Source of the DNA: Parachlorella kessleri
Lineage: Eukaryota > Chlorophyta > Trebouxiophyceae > Chlorellales > Chlorellaceae
Assembly (NCBI GenBank): GCA_001598975.1
Contig: BBXU01003057.1
Span: 18,602 to 82,601, forward strand
Length of the DNA: 64,000 nucleotides
Direction: 5' to 3'
Shown here one piece after another: positions 1 through 12,900 of this stretch. Position 1 is the first letter of the stretch; the number at the start of each line of letters is the position of its first letter. A model generated the notes under the pieces. It did not search any database and was not told where the DNA came from. It worked only from the letters and a program-made list of their open reading frames with translations. The position numbers and the translations under genes were made by a program.

Positions 1-435
1 GCCGTTGGCAGGGGCCTCAAACGAGGGCTACAGGCTTGCACGGGGCCTTGCACAGGCAGGCGGCAGCAGGGCTACGAGGAGGTTGACGCCTACGAGCATG
101 GCCCCATCGAAGGGCTGGCTTTTGGCAAGGTGAGGAGCCGCCGAAAAACACTCCAGCTGTCTGATCTGTCGTTTCTGTAAGCAAGGTCATTGGCGGCCCA
201 CCAGGTGGCTCTTGGCAACCCTTGCCCCCGCAGCATTGCCCTTGCTGTCACCTTGGCCCTGCCCACTCCACTGAGCATGATAAGCTGCACCTTGCAGGGT
301 GCACTGCGGGATCCCAACCCACTGCTGGAAGGATATCGAACAGAGACGCATAAGCCGCAGCGGCAGCGCTCGCGAACTCCACCAGGGCCTAGGGTGGCTG
401 CCTTTGGGGAGGGGGCGCTGCGCAAGTGGCACTGA
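1..435 (+). CDS. 3' end of an unidentified gene (partial)
   Basis: The sequence is open in frame 1 from the window edge to 129, where a GTGAGG donor follows a lysine codon. A phase-0 acceptor after TTGCAG opens a last exon at 298-435 ending in TGA. The joined C-terminus contains DAYEHGPIEGLAFGK followed by GALRDPNPLLEGYRTE and ends FGEGALRKWH. The intron (130-297) is 168 nt, typical of the short introns in this window. The tail is basic and rich in Arg, Gln and Pro, so it is probably disordered. I do not recognise the family; the rest of the gene lies outside the window. The reading frame and splice sites support a real gene end, but the product is unknown. Confidence 0.5.
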
Positions 436-1347
436 GACTGGCCGCTGGCGGGGGACTCCAGTGCCCCCCTCGGTAACTCTTGACAGCCCAGGTTATTTTG
501 ATTCAGTCTTCATTGCAAGGCTTTACATCCGCTCGTTGCTGATCAGAACAACTCCTAGGCAAGGCTGGTCAAACTTTTGCACGGCCACAGGTGCTGAAGA
601 GGCGATACTACGATAGTGTGGTCTAGCAAGGACGTCTGTCCTTTCCTAGCCTTGCACGACGGGACATGCGTGGGGCCCTTCATTTGTTGTATTTTAGCTA
701 GACCTGTGGCAAATCACTCTGGCACCTGAACTTCCTTCACTTCGTGTATGTGTACCATGACGCTTGCCAGTATACCTGCCGTTTATGTGTGTACTGGCCT
801 TATTTGTACTTGCCAAAACAGTGATCTTTTTGCCTTTCAGGGCCAGAAAATTGTGCAGTGTGCTCTCGGACTGTGTCGCGTGCAGCCTCATCCACTTCTA
901 CTATTAGGAGCTGGGAGTAAGGCAGGTTTTGTGTGATGTTACTCCTTTCACACCATTGTTGTGGGATGTGTATGTGCAATGATGCGTTCGCGCAAGCGAA
1001 CATCATGATAACCTCTGCTGTAAGCAGGGCAGGCAGAATGGCACGGAGGAATTGGCAGCATGAAGGGTACTTGGTGCACCTCAAGTTTTCAGGGCCTTAT
1101 GAAGCCCACCCCTGCTTGTGAAGTGATCTTGAGTTGATGCTGAGGGACCCACACAACTGGAAAAGAGGAGACCAGGTGAAGCCACGACAACAGTTTGCTG
1201 GCGCCCTCCTTGCTACGCCTGCTTTGCAGTCGAAAACCATTCAGCCATTGCGGGTCTTCAGTAGTGAGACATTTATTCTCAAAGGGCGCGTTTCCTTATT
1301 CAACCTGCACAGGCATGTTTTGATCACTCGCCTGGACGATCTGGGAA
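436..1347. other. Intergenic: 3' flank of the first gene and 5' region of CAP
   Basis: No coding exon with matching splice sites is convincing here. The stretch must hold the 3' UTR of the upstream gene and the promoter and 5' UTR of CAP. The short open frames look like chance. Confidence 0.4.
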
Positions 1348-4300
1348 ATGGCTGGGGACGACCCTCGGCTTGATGCCGTAGTGTCTCGGCTGGAAGCCAT
1401 AGCCATCAGACTTGAAAAGACCGAAGTAGGACTGCAAGCACGCCAACGGCTTGCACACAACACTTTGCCAAGAATGTATTGCATGTCCAAGGCCCACACA
1501 CCCATCTGCCCACTATGCAGGTCCTTCTATCCCCACACAGCCACCCTGCTCCAGCTATTAGATCGACGCCTCCCGCAGCGGCACCAAGAGCACCAGCGGC
1601 CTCAGCTGCCAGCGCAACACCTGCCACTAGCGGTATAACAAGTGCCTATTCCCAGCTTGTGCTGCCGCGGGTGAAGCAAGTTCTGGATGCCGCAGAGGCA
1701 GTTGGCGGCGAGGTGAGCTTGATGTTAAGCTTGGAGCCGAGACCTCGTTGAAAGGGATGTACACCATGTCTGCTGGCTTAAGCCGCTTCTAATGCACCAG
1801 CCTGCGCCTGCCTGAGGCATAACAGCTCTACATACCTGCAGACCACTCTTTCGAGTGCCTCGTAAATAGCGTAAAAGCGTAAATAGCTTCAAAACTGGAT
1901 GTCCTCTATTTAAACGGCAGGTACTTAAGGCGAGCAGGTCTTTGGCTGCCGGGTTTGAGGCAGAGGGTGCAGTGGTGCAGGCCACCGAGCAGTGCCAGGT
2001 GATGTGAAGGTGGAGTGGAGCTAGGCGGAATGCATGGACTCGTCAGTATGCTGCCCTAAGTTGCGTACAAAGCGTCTCCAACATGTGTTGAGCACGGCAT
2101 CAAATGCGAGCATATGAAAGTAGACCCTGTCAGACTTGGCTTGGCCTCTGTAAAGGATCACTCAGAATTGTGAAGTCCTCCGCCACCGCAGAGACCTAGC
2201 GATGCAGAGCTGCAGCAACTGGTGCAGCCAGTTGGGCAGCAGCTGGTGGCGGCGCAGGCGCTTGTGCACGGCCCTCGGTCCAAGTACCTGAACCACTTCA
2301 AGCTGGTGGCTGAGGCCATGCAGGGGCTGACGTGGGTGGTGTACACCGGACCAGCCTGCGGTGAGTGTGGGGCTCATTGCAGGGGCCTCTTCCAGTGGCT
2401 ATAATGCACATAATGCTGGTTGGTGTTACGTAGGGCCTGACATGGGTGATCCACATGGTGCCAGCATGGTGCAAGGAGCTGGGGACCTCAAAGTGCTGTC
2501 CTCCTAGGTGTGCGGGGCAGTGGTGCCGTGTGCACTGGGCTATCAAGCATGGACAGCAACAGTAAAGAGTGGAGCCGGTTGGGAGGAGCGCGTAAAAGCG
2601 GGGCCGAGGTGTCGGCATTTTCCAGTTGGTTCCCTGCGGCTGGCGAGCATACGCCATCACATCTCTTGTGACAGCATCCATCGCCCCGTGGAGCTCGTGC
2701 TGTTCCCCTGCAGGCATGCAGCCGCCGCCGCTGCATGTGCAGGAGAGCTGGGCGGCCGCGGAGTTCTACGCCAACAAGGTGCTCATGGAGTGGAAGGCCA
2801 AGGACCCGGCCCATGTGCCCTGGGTACAAGCCGTCAAGGAGCTGATGCTGGGCCTCAAGGTGGGAGGCTAGTCCCTGCCTAGTAGACCTCATATGTGTGA
2901 AACAAAGCATTCACGTTGAAATGAGCTGTGCCCTGACATGCCAGCTGTGGGAAAGACGCTGCTGGAGTGCAGACACATGAATGGTGGTAGGTCCCCTGCT
3001 GCTGCGTTGTGCGCAGGCCTTCTGCGCGGAGCACTACCCCGCCGGCCTCACCTGGAAAGCGGGAGGCATACCTGTCTCGCAGTTCAAGCCAGGCACAGTC
3101 GCCCCTGCAGCCGGCAGCCCCGCTGCAGCACAACCAGCAGCAGCGCCCAAGCCACCTCCGCCCGTGCCCAAGGCAGCAGCTGGCAGCGCCGGGCGGCCCC
3201 CGCCGCCGCCCCCGATGCCCGCCGGCGGTCCTGGCAGCCTGATTGAAAAAGCCCAGCCCACGGCTGCTGCAAGTGAGCAGCACTAGCTGGGACCGCTCCC
3301 ACTGCCGCTCAGTATATCCATACCATACGTGCCTGCAAGACCTGTTGACCGCTTTGGCGAGCCCCCTGCGTGCTTCAAGTCATGCACTTCACCATCGACC
3401 AGCCCCCTTCTGGCAGAAACGCATAGCCCGGCACTACATACATCAACTTGGCCCATGCACGACTCAGCCAGCAGCCCACTGCACCCTTGTAGGTGGCCCC
3501 AAGCCTGCAGCAGCAGGGGCAAACATGTCTGCCCTGTTCGCGGACATCAACAAGGGTGACGGCATCACCGCAGGACTGAAGAAGGTCACCGGTAGGTTGG
3601 GCACTTGAGCGCTCAGGTCGCTTAAAGTCAACCAATTCTCGGCTTCCCACAGCAAAAACCAGGACATGTGCCATAGATGCAGGCCATCTTGCCTTTTCAA
3701 CTACTTCACAGGGCTGGCTGCAATCGTGAAAGGCTCCGCGCTACCTTGCCCACGTAACCCCAGGCTTGCTCTGTGCTGATCTGCATTCTCTTAGCTTGGC
3801 CATTGACTGCCGGGATCGCTCATCAGCCAGCGGCTGGGCCAAGCAAGCCACTGCCCCCAAAAAAGTGTGACCCAGCCCTGTGTTCTGCAGCCGACATGAA
3901 GGCTAAGAACCGAGCTGACCGCAGCGGGGTTGTGCCAGCAGCCGCGGTGGCTGGCACGGCCAAGCCAGGAGGGGCGCCTAAGGCGGCAACTGCTGGTGCT
4001 GATGGGCCGTCTGGACCTCCTAGGCTAGAGTGCGAGCAGGTAAGATTAGCTGACTAACTAGTGGTTCATGATAGGGGGTGGCGGGCCCTGCATTAGAGGA
4101 CCATTCAGCTGGAAGTTTGCTATTTCTGCATGCACGCATGCCCGTAACTGCTCGCCCTAGCCCAAGGATTGCAGCACATGGTCAGAACGTGCGGTTGCTT
4201 TGGCCTTTTGTGCACCGGTCTGTCTCTCCCCACAAGCTGTCTTGCGAACTGTACTGGCCCTGGGCTCTTACTAAGGTTCTCAGTGCCGGGGGCCCTGCCA

Positions 4301-5477
4301 GGATGGCCTGCACGACAGGTGCTGTTTTTGTTCAACTTGCGACTGTGCCTGCCCGTACAGGAGCGCAAGTGGGTGGTGGAGAACCAGCGAGACAACCGCG
4401 AGATAGTCATCAGTGACACCCAGCCCAAGCAGACGGTGTACGTGTACAACTGCGTCAACAGCACCGTTCAGGTGAGCCTGGCTGGTGCACGACGGACCAA
4501 GCAGCCGGACGCGCAGGGCTCATTGCCATTCTCTACTTTATGGTCATGCTCCGTGTCGGAAGCCAGTCTTTGCACTTATGTCATGAAGAGAAAATATCCC
4601 GTCCTTAAGGAGGTCATGCGGCCTTTGGCAAGGCAATACATGAACCAGAAGACTCGTGGCGACCTCAATCCCACTGGCTTCCTTTCGGGTGTTCTGTTAT
4701 TGTCACCAATCTCGAACTACCTCTCCTTGAAGCTGCTGATGCGCTTCGAAAGGTCTGCCCTGCTGCAGGTTCGCGGCAAGGTCGCCGCCATCTCCATGGA
4801 CAAGTGCCGCCGGGTGGGGCTGGTCTTTGAGAACGTGGTGGCCTCCTGTGAGGTGGTCAACTGCGCCAACGTGGAGGTGCAGTGCACGGGGCGGGTGGCC
4901 ACGGTGGCGATCGATAAGAGCGATGGCTGCCAGGTAGGCTGTAGGGGAGGGTATGCATGCAGCTAGCAGGGTAGCGAGAGGTGGCATGGGTGGCAGGAGG
5001 GGCCCTTGGGGTGGAGTGGTTGCAAGGTAGGAAGCCTTCTCTAGGGCATGTGCATTAGGTGCATCACTGGGGTGGTAATGTAGGGAGTGTTAGGTGCAGT
5101 CACAGCTGCTACAGTGTGTGACATGACTCGCAGTAGATGCATAACAGGGACAGGCAGCTTGGGAACGGTCAACGCACTGGCAGAGCTAACCGCAGCTTGG
5201 GAAAAGGCAGCTTGTCTGCAAGCAGCCGGCATCACGCGGAGGACGGGCTCAACCACCCCAAGCCATGGGTGTTGCCTCCATGATGCAGGTGTACCTGTCA
5301 AAGACCTCCCTCGAGGCGGAGGTCACCACCGCCAAATCGTCAGAGGTTAACATTGTGATCCTGCCTGGCGAGGGGGAGGAGGGGGACCCCACGGAGGTGG
5401 CCATCCCAGAGCAGTTTGTCACCCGCTACCGCGACGGCAAGTGGGTGACGGAGGCGGTCAGCCACAGCGGGGGGTGA
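1348..5477 (+). CDS. CAP1: Adenylyl cyclase-associated protein (CAP/Srv2 family)
   Basis: CAP binds actin monomers, helps recycle ADP-actin from cofilin and promotes nucleotide exchange. Eleven exons give about 543 aa: 1348-1425, 1521-1712, 1921-1998, 2192-2360, 2714-2859, 3017-3272, 3493-3591, 3891-4039, 4361-4471, 4769-4933, 5289-5477. The start is the first Met before RLDAVVSRLEAIAIRLE, the N-terminal coiled-coil oligomerisation motif of the family. Exons 3-6 give the helical folded domain (KYLNHFKLVAEAMQGLTW and AFCAEHYPAGLTWK are typical). A proline run in exon 6 (PPPPPPMPAGG) matches the profilin/SH3-binding segment. Exons 9-11 encode the beta-helical C-terminal CARP domain, including KWVVENQRDN and VPEQFVT-like IPEQFVTRYRDGKWVTE. 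Total length is close to the usual 470-550 aa. Exon 2 is alanine/proline-rich and its acceptor is the least certain junction. Nothing looks broken. Confidence 0.95.
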
Positions 5478-6507
5478 TGGGGCTGGTGCTGCCAAGTAAG
5501 TAATACGGCAGAAGGTACGATGGACACAGGGAGGCCCATTGCAAGGAGGGGGATGGATGCTTGGGCACGAGTATTTACAGGTGTGAGCCGGGTGCTGGGG
5601 AGGGGACTCCCAGGAGGGCACCTTGATTACGCATCCAGGCAGCTATAAAAGGGTGTGCGGCCAGCAGTTTGATAGAGATCTGCTGGGGCAGCAAATACTT
5701 AGCTAATGTAAGACATTACATTAGTGCATAGGTGGATATTCGGAGGCCAGTAGGTCGGCATGCAGGTGCACTGTCAGATCAACCAGGGCACTTCGGCCAG
5801 TAGGGTGACGGTGCTGGACTCCAGCGGCAGTAGACAGTGTTGCTGCGCGCATTTTGGATTCTTGAATGCAGGGGCAGTATTAGGAAAATCATTACATAGG
5901 TAACCCAGCTGTGCTTATTGAGTGCGCGGAAGACAGAAGCCCCCGGCTTTCTCTTCAGCAGTGGTTTTAATTGCCCCCCCGATTGTGGGGGGGCACGTTG
6001 CTGACGCTGGAGGTGATATTCGGCTTACACCTCCAAGGGGGCACTGCAACCCACTCCGTACGCCTGGCTCAACCACTTGTGTGCGTCAACGATGCCAGGC
6101 CTCTCAACCGGCCCCATTACCCCTGGTGGGCGCATTGAGGACAGGATTGTCCCACAACCTTTGAAGCCGTGAAATCCTCAAGCGAAGCCTAACCTCCCCA
6201 GGCCCATCTTGCCACAACTTTTGGAACAAGCAATGGCCAGCCACCTCACCAGCTTGCCTGGCTCCTCCGGGGTTCCATCCCGTCTACTGCTCCCCCTCCA
6301 CCATCGCCACAGTCGCCACAATACAGTCACCCCTTACACTTCCTTTACTCGCCTCGCCTGCCACCATAAACAACTACATTCCTGCCAGCTCTCCTCGGAC
6401 GTAAGTGGACGGACGGAGCCCACCCTTCCCCCGCCTTTAGAAGCTGCCCCTTCTCCACGCCTCTCTACAACCCCAACCCGCTAAAGCCTCCATCCTACCC
6501 CACCCCC
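5478..6507. other. Convergent intergenic region between CAP and PSMA1
   Basis: Both flanking genes end here, so the 1 kb should hold two 3' UTRs. Apart from the hairpin at 5703-5724 I see no gene. The open frame at 6209-6484 (+) has no recognisable composition or splice context. Confidence 0.4.
5703..5724. repeat. Perfect 9-bp inverted repeat with a 4-nt loop
   Basis: CTAATGTAA and its exact complement TTACATTAG flank the loop GACA, about 225 bp after the CAP stop. The stem contains TGTAA, the polyadenylation signal known from other chlorophyte algae, on the CAP strand. A role in CAP 3'-end formation is inference. Confidence 0.4.
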
Positions 6508-9500
6508 TTAATCCTCCATGGGTGCGGGCCCCTCCCCCCCTTCCTGCTGCTGCCCCTCTGCAGGCGCCGGCGCCCCGCCGGCGCCTTCCTCACCCTCAGC
6601 CCCCCCTGCTGCTGCTGCTCCCGCCGGGGCCTCCTCCATGGCCGCTTCTTCGCCAGCTGCCGGGGCCTCCTCCTCCTTGAGAGCTGCAAGAAGGACCACA
6701 GAGCTCTGCTACTCAGAGTTGTGTTGGCGGTGTAGGCCCGGGAGGACAGGGATACTGGAAAGGGTGGGGAGGGACCGCCAAATACCCTAGCTGTGCTGGT
6801 GGGGTAGCACCTGTTCCTCCACCCAAACACGCCGCCGACACAGCCGACAGGACAGGAGAGCAAAGCAAGCCAGCACAACAAGGGAGCAACCCAAGCCAGC
6901 GATATACTCTCCACCCAAACACACTAACCGAAGCTCCATGCAGCCGACCAGGACCCCCAACCTGTGATGTATCAATCCATCAAGCAAGCAAGCAACCCGC
7001 TTCCCAAAGCAACAGACCGAGCATGTGCCGTAGTTGCGATCGTGCTGGCAGTAGAATGAACCTAGAGCTGTATTCATGTTACCTGTAATGTATGGCAGCA
7101 GCAGGTCGTCCTCCAGGAGGGTGAAGCTCATATCCTTGCCCACCACAGACACAGTCACGTTCTTCTCAGTGATCTCCCCATCCTGCTGGCAGCAACGTCA
7201 CAAGGACAACCTACTTTTGCGGGGAAGTGGAAAAGACCAACAACGCAGCGTGACAAGGACAAGCGACCTTTTGGGGGGAGGGGGCAAGGCCAGTCGCAGC
7301 CTTCCCAGCTCTCCATCCTGCGGAAGTGAGTACAGGCTTGCATTTCGGGGGCTCGGGATCCGGGTGGCCTCACTGCTGTTCCTGCTACCTTTTCAGCAGG
7401 AGCTTTTGAGTGATCTGACCCCCCGCTAGGCTGCAAGCAACGCCCAACAAGTTCCGGTTGTGAGACCCCCCACCGGCCAGCACAGGGTAGGAGGCACCAT
7501 ATGGACGGCTCTATCGAGCCAAATACCAAGGCTCTATCCTCCCGCAGTCCTGGCAGTTCTTCAAACCATTTGAGCAAGCGCCCCCACCTGCTGCGAGGCG
7601 GTCAAAGCGTGCAGGGCGTGCTTGATGAGCTCATCGACGGACAGCCCAGCAAAGCCCTCAAAGTGGCGCTCAAGGTATGTCTTGGCAGCCTGCAGGATAG
7701 CAGGTGAAGACGAGGCTTTGCCAACATAGGGCGCGCAAGCTTGATGGCTGCACCTGTTCGCAAGCATGCACCCAGTGCACGTGTCGGCAGAAAGGGAGCA
7801 TAGATACCCTGTTGAACAAAGGCTTTGGCTGGAGGCGCAGAGGTCAAGTGCAGTAAGGACGCGGACATAATAAACATTACCCCAGTGCCTTGTCTGAGCG
7901 CTGTCATAACACTGGTGGCTTATAACAATCACTACCCCAGCGTCTTGTCCGCTCGCCGTCAGACCACCAGTGGCTGTCCAGCCTCTCTAATGCACACCTG
8001 TGACCTGGCTCCCATGGCAAAGCCCTTGTAGTCATAATAGTTGCCCGAGGGGCAGTTGTAGAACAGCCGCGTGCCTGCAGATCGCAGCAATATAACCGAA
8101 GCTTTTGGGAATGCTACTGCGACAACCAAGTTTTGCCGCCAACAAACCTTGCACCCTCCACCAGCATCAGCATTAGGTGCACAGGCACCCAGGGAGAACG
8201 AAACAACCAACAGGAATCCCACACAAATCATCCGTGTTTCCAAACATGACACCCCACTCCATTATGGACACGCCATACACCCCCCACAACAAGCAGTCCC
8301 AACCTGACTCATCAAGCACCTGAGTTCTATTCACACTGTTCACAGGGGCCCCATCCCTCCTCTCCACGCCGCCCGCCGCCATCAGCCTCACACAGCTGGG
8401 GGCGCCCTCCACCAAAGACTAATACCACTGACCTCGGATCGAAACCACAAGATTTCATCCATGCCAACCTGTGCCGTACCTGACTCGTCCACGCCTCCCA
8501 CCATCAGCCCCACGCCATACGGCCGCTTCCAGGACCGCTGCGTGCCTATCTGCGCCTTGTCGGCCAGCTGACGCACCAGGCGGCCCAGGGGCATGGGAGA
8601 GTCGTACACAAACCTGCACCAGGGGGAAGTGGCAACAGCTTCCATGCAAGTGGTAGTAAGCACCTGGGTTATGTCGGCCTGAAACGGAGGAGGCCCAACC
8701 GGAGCATGGACGCGTGGAGTTCAAACCAGAGGGGCGCCGAAAGAACCGGTGTGTGTGTGTGTGTGGGTAGGGGGGGGGGGCAGCCTTCCGAAGAACCAGG
8801 AGGCGCGCATGTGTTGTTCCCACTGTGCAGCCACCTCGGCCTAATAGCAGCGCGTCCAAGGTTCAGGAGCCATCCGCCCTAGTGTGAACACTTCCGTGAT
8901 CACGTCTAAGGCATCCCTGGCACACCTGTGGTTGAGGCACTCGTTGCGCATGTATCTGCACAGGATGCGGCCGTCGGCGGTGAGGCCTGAGATAGCGATG
9001 CCCATGTGGTCGTCGATCTTGAACACCTTGCGCTGGAAGGCTGACAGCTCCGACTGAGCGCGCTTGAGGGTTGCCAGCACCACATGGGTGTCGCTCTGCA
9101 GCAGCACAGTGGTAGAACGCATGCTTTGCACGCATGAAGTCATCGCTTCGAATTATTTATATCTTGTACTAAACCACTACATACTTTCCCACAAAGGCTC
9201 CTCCACCACGGACCCAACCTGGGCGCTACGACATGGGCGCTCTGCCGCACCACTGCTGCGAGGCGCCCCGGCACGCTGGTCCTACTGCTAGGCTGCTCCA
9301 CACCATCGCCAAACTACCCAATGCTGCTTTCCGGTCTCTCTCCCACACACACATACACACCTTGAGGCCCACTGCTGCGCTGCCTTGCTTTACCGCCTCC
9401 ATCGCATACTCTATCTGGAAGATCCTGCCCTGGGGGCTCCATGTCACGACATCAGTGTCATACTGCAGAAGTGTGCCCACACCAAAGAGTCAAGGTCTGG

Positions 9501-9612
9501 CTCCACTCCTTCAAGGTATTAATACTGAGGTCGCCGCTAGGAGATGGGGGCCTGGCGAACAGTGTAGGCTGTACCTCACACTAGGGAGTGATCTCACCTG
9601 GTTGCGGAACAT
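6508..9612 (-). CDS. PSMA1: 20S proteasome subunit alpha type-1
   Basis: This is a structural alpha-ring subunit of the 20S core (PAF1 in plants, PSMA1 in animals). Eight exons read on the minus strand: 9612-9598, 9462-9361, 9095-8926, 8613-8480, 8074-7998, 7689-7588, 7185-7083, 6683-6508; about 292 aa. The first exon is only MFRNQ and joins [20 protein letters not shown], the alpha-subunit N-terminal signature. [40 protein letters not shown] and [20 protein letters not shown] are near-identical to family members. Exon 7 may start at 7182 instead of 7185; both keep frame. The last exon adds an Ala/Glu-rich tail ending GPAPMED, making it longer than the human protein (263 aa). It shares a 378-bp divergent upstream region with the LENG1 homologue. 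Confidence 0.97.
8749..8780. repeat. GT microsatellite followed by an 11-nt G run
   Basis: Eight to nine GT units (8749-8765) and then eleven G (8770-8780) lie in PSMA1 intron 3. On the transcribed strand this is an AC/C-rich tract. It is probably length-variable and is outside all exons. Confidence 0.8.
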
Positions 9613-9990
9613 ATCTACCTGCTGCTAAACCTGTCACTTTTGTGAGACCTGGCCTGAGGAGCACTGATCACTGATCTTGATGATGTCAGTGTCAGCAGGA
9701 TGGCAGATAAGTGTCACAGTAAGGAGTATAAACTGGAATGAGAGCAGCACAAGATGACGGGTGAAGGCTTGCTTGGAAGCCTCTCAGGGCGCAAGTTTGA
9801 GAGCGGGAAACAGACAACTCTTGCCAAGCTTAACTTAAGACGTTCAAGCAGAATAGCTGTGTGCTCTGTTGCTAATTTTCCTAAGCGCTGGGCTTGATAG
9901 CGATGATGCTGGGCAGAACAGTGGGGCTCACGACTGGCGTTGCCTGAGGTCTGCACACAGTTGCAACGGCAGCCCGGCTATCTTGGCACC
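9613..9990. promoter_or_regulatory. Divergent promoter region of PSMA1 and LENG1 homologue
   Basis: The 378 bp between the two start codons must hold both promoters and 5' UTRs. There is a short CACTGATCACTGATC direct repeat near 9662. I see no clear TATA box. Shared regulation is inference from spacing only. Confidence 0.5.
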
Positions 9991-12900
9991 ATGGGTGGCC
10001 ACGGTGGCTTAAACATCCTCCCTCAGAAGCGCTGGAACGGTAAGTTAACACTGCCTCAGTGCTGAGCCCTTGGACAGCTTAAGTACACACAGCCTCGCTT
10101 CCTTCACTGTACACTTCATCGGCACCCTGTGGTTTGCAGTGTATGGTCGTGAAAACCGGCTCAAGGTCGCCAGGGATGAGGAGAAGTATGAGGAGGAGCA
10201 GAAGGAGGCTCGCGCAAAGCACGAAGCCGCTGAGAAAGAGTTTCGGCACCGCATGCTGCTGCAGCGTGCTCGGGAGCGCTATGGGGTGAGGGTTGCCTGC
10301 TGTATCCTTGCTTAACGAACTTGTAGGTTTTTACATTGGGAGTACCACCGCTTCAGCTGCCGCGGCAATTTTCTGGCAGGGTGCTCCAGTTGCTCCCCAC
10401 ATAGCCTGGCCAGTGGCTGAGCGACGCACCCCATGCACCACAAGCCTGCTGTGGGAGTTTGTGTAACCGAGGACTCCTGCGCTCGGACTTGTTTGTAACC
10501 AGCTGTCTTGCCCCCACATGTGGTGGCATGCAGGGTCCAGATCAAATAGGCATGGCCCAACCGGCAGCCAGCCTCCTGCCAGCTGCTGCAGCAGAGCCAG
10601 GTGTCTTCAGCATTGAGGCAGGAGAGGGAAGCATTCAGGTGGACCATCCAGCCCTTGCAAGCCTGCAGCATGCTGGCGAGGCAGCAGCAGCCACCGCTAC
10701 AGTAGACACTGACAAGGGGCAGCAAAAGCAGCAGCAGCAGAAGCAGCAGCCAGAGGCGGGCAGCGCGGCAAGGCGTGAGCCTGGCAAGGATAGGAGCCGC
10801 AAGCGAAGCAGGCGAGAGCGGCGCTCCGAGGCAGGCAGTGGGGGTACCGCTGCCGCCACTGGCGCAGAGGTTGTGGAAAAGCCGACGCTTGCTGACTTGG
10901 CAAGGCAGCTGCAGAGCGGGGGCGCCAGCGCTGGCAGTGGCACTGCTACTGGGCATGCCGAAGCCGGTGAAGGGGCCAGGCAGGCATCCCAACACTTAGC
11001 CCTTGGTGACAAGAATGGCAGCCAGGAGGTAGCTACTGCGGGTACCGTTGCAGGGCAAAGTCAGGTCGGCACAGTAGCTGCACAGCAAATAGGTGACAGG
11101 TTTACCAAGGAGAAGCTGGAGCACATCAACTTGTTTGCTGACGAAGAGAGGAAAGCGAAGAACCCGGAAGCGGAGGTGAGCAGATGCGGCCAAGGAGAGC
11201 GTATGGGCCATGGAGGGTACTGGGTAGTATTGGCTGAGGTGTGCTCCTGAGCTTGGCAGCCCAGGTGGGAAGTGCGTAGGTGTGCTTGCCGTGCTCTTGC
11301 TGTTAATGTTAACATGTTATGTCGGGACGAAGCGCTAAACCTGCTTCTTTTGTGGGAAGACAGCAAGCATTGCATCCACTCTTGCCAGTCCTGGCCAGGA
11401 CCGCGCTGCGCTCCACCTGATACACCTGATACAAGTGCACTGAGGCCAGCTTCAGTGTGCCGGCATGCTTGCTTGTTGTATGCAGGCAGAGAAGCGTGCG
11501 GAGCGGAAGGCTCGTGGTAATGCTGACACTCAGACCTCGGATGCTAAGTTCGATGAAAGATTCAAGTTTGGATACGGGCTGACTGGCAAGCAGGCAGCAC
11601 CCTGGTAGGTAGTCTGGCGTCACAACACGGATATTTGGGTGGTTTGGAGGGTGGTGAGGCAGGCGGGGGTTGATCTTGGGCACCAAGCAATTATGCGGTG
11701 TGCTTGCCCTTGTGTGGTGCTAGCTGCTGCCATGTGGGTAGTCCTGGCACACTCGTGTCGAAACGCAACATTAATCCTGTCAATGACCTTGGGTCCCACG
11801 GTATGGGGTCGCACGTTACATGCCCACTGCAGGCCCTGTCAGCCTCTAAGAGTCTGGGGCCTAACCGCCTCCCATTTTGCATTGATGAAATGATGGATGG
11901 GTCCCCTTACAGAAGGAGTTTATGAAGCGCGACCAAGTCCTTGCTGGTGCAGGTACGCCCAGCATGCCGCTACCCTCCCAGGTAGCGCCATCGAGCGCCT
12001 GGAGGCCCCCTCCCACCACGGTGCCCAGCTTGACCAGTGGAGGCGGGCTGGCCAGGCGGCCCTGGCAACTGGAAATGGCCAACAGCAGCTCCAGCAGGGC
12101 CAGGCCCAGGCTGTGGAGAGTGGTGCTGGCCAGAATGGTGCTGCTGTGCCTGCTGGGACAGCAGCGCCTGGTGCTGTGCTTAGCCTGCTGGGCGCCGTGA
12201 GGGTGGCTGAGGGCATGGAGGCGACAGATGAGGGACGGCGTGATAAGAAGCGAGGGAGGAAGCGGAGGCGAAGCAGCAGGGGCAGCGGCAGGGGCAGCAA
12301 CTCTGAATCTGGCTCGCCAAGCTCAGGTGAGATGTCCGTCAGTATGCACGAGACAGCGTCGTGATGCTGACCTGCTGAGCCAAGGGTGCAATGCCAGCCG
12401 TGGAGTAGGCCTGTGTCATGCCTTCAGACCTGTGATGCTGGGCTGCCGATGGCTGACCTGTGGCAACTAACGGCAACTGAGTGGGCTGAGGAGACCGTGT
12501 TGACATTCTGCGGCCTGCAGACTCTGAGGCGGAGAGTTCAAGGGATGGCAAACATAAGCGTCACAAGAAAGGGAAGAGGGATAAAGATAAAGGTGCGCAT
12601 ATCATACCGGGGCGCCTGTTCGTTACCCCGCTCTGTTTAAAATCTAGCACATCCCGCTCTCGTGTAGTGATAGCAGCCTGCACAACTTGCTGGCACGGCC
12701 ACAGCCAGCGATCGAAGGGTTGCTCAGTAATTGAGAGTTCCCTACAATGCGTTCTGTTGCAGGGAGGGTAAAGAGCAGGGAGAAGCGTAAGCACAGCAAG
12801 GGCAGCAGCCGCAGCCAGTCAGGGGAGAGCCTCATAGAGAAGCTGCGGCGGGAGCGGCTCGAGCGGGAGTCCGCGGAGAGGCAGCGGCAGCAGCAAGTGG

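Noticed and set aside
4169..4966. 265-codon plus-strand open frame treated as one protein
   Set aside because: It is CAP exons 9 and 10 plus the retained intron between them; the splice sites at 4472 and 4768 are clear.
10312..10995. 227-codon minus-strand open frame
   Set aside because: It is antisense to the Gln/Ala-rich exon 3 of the LENG1 homologue.
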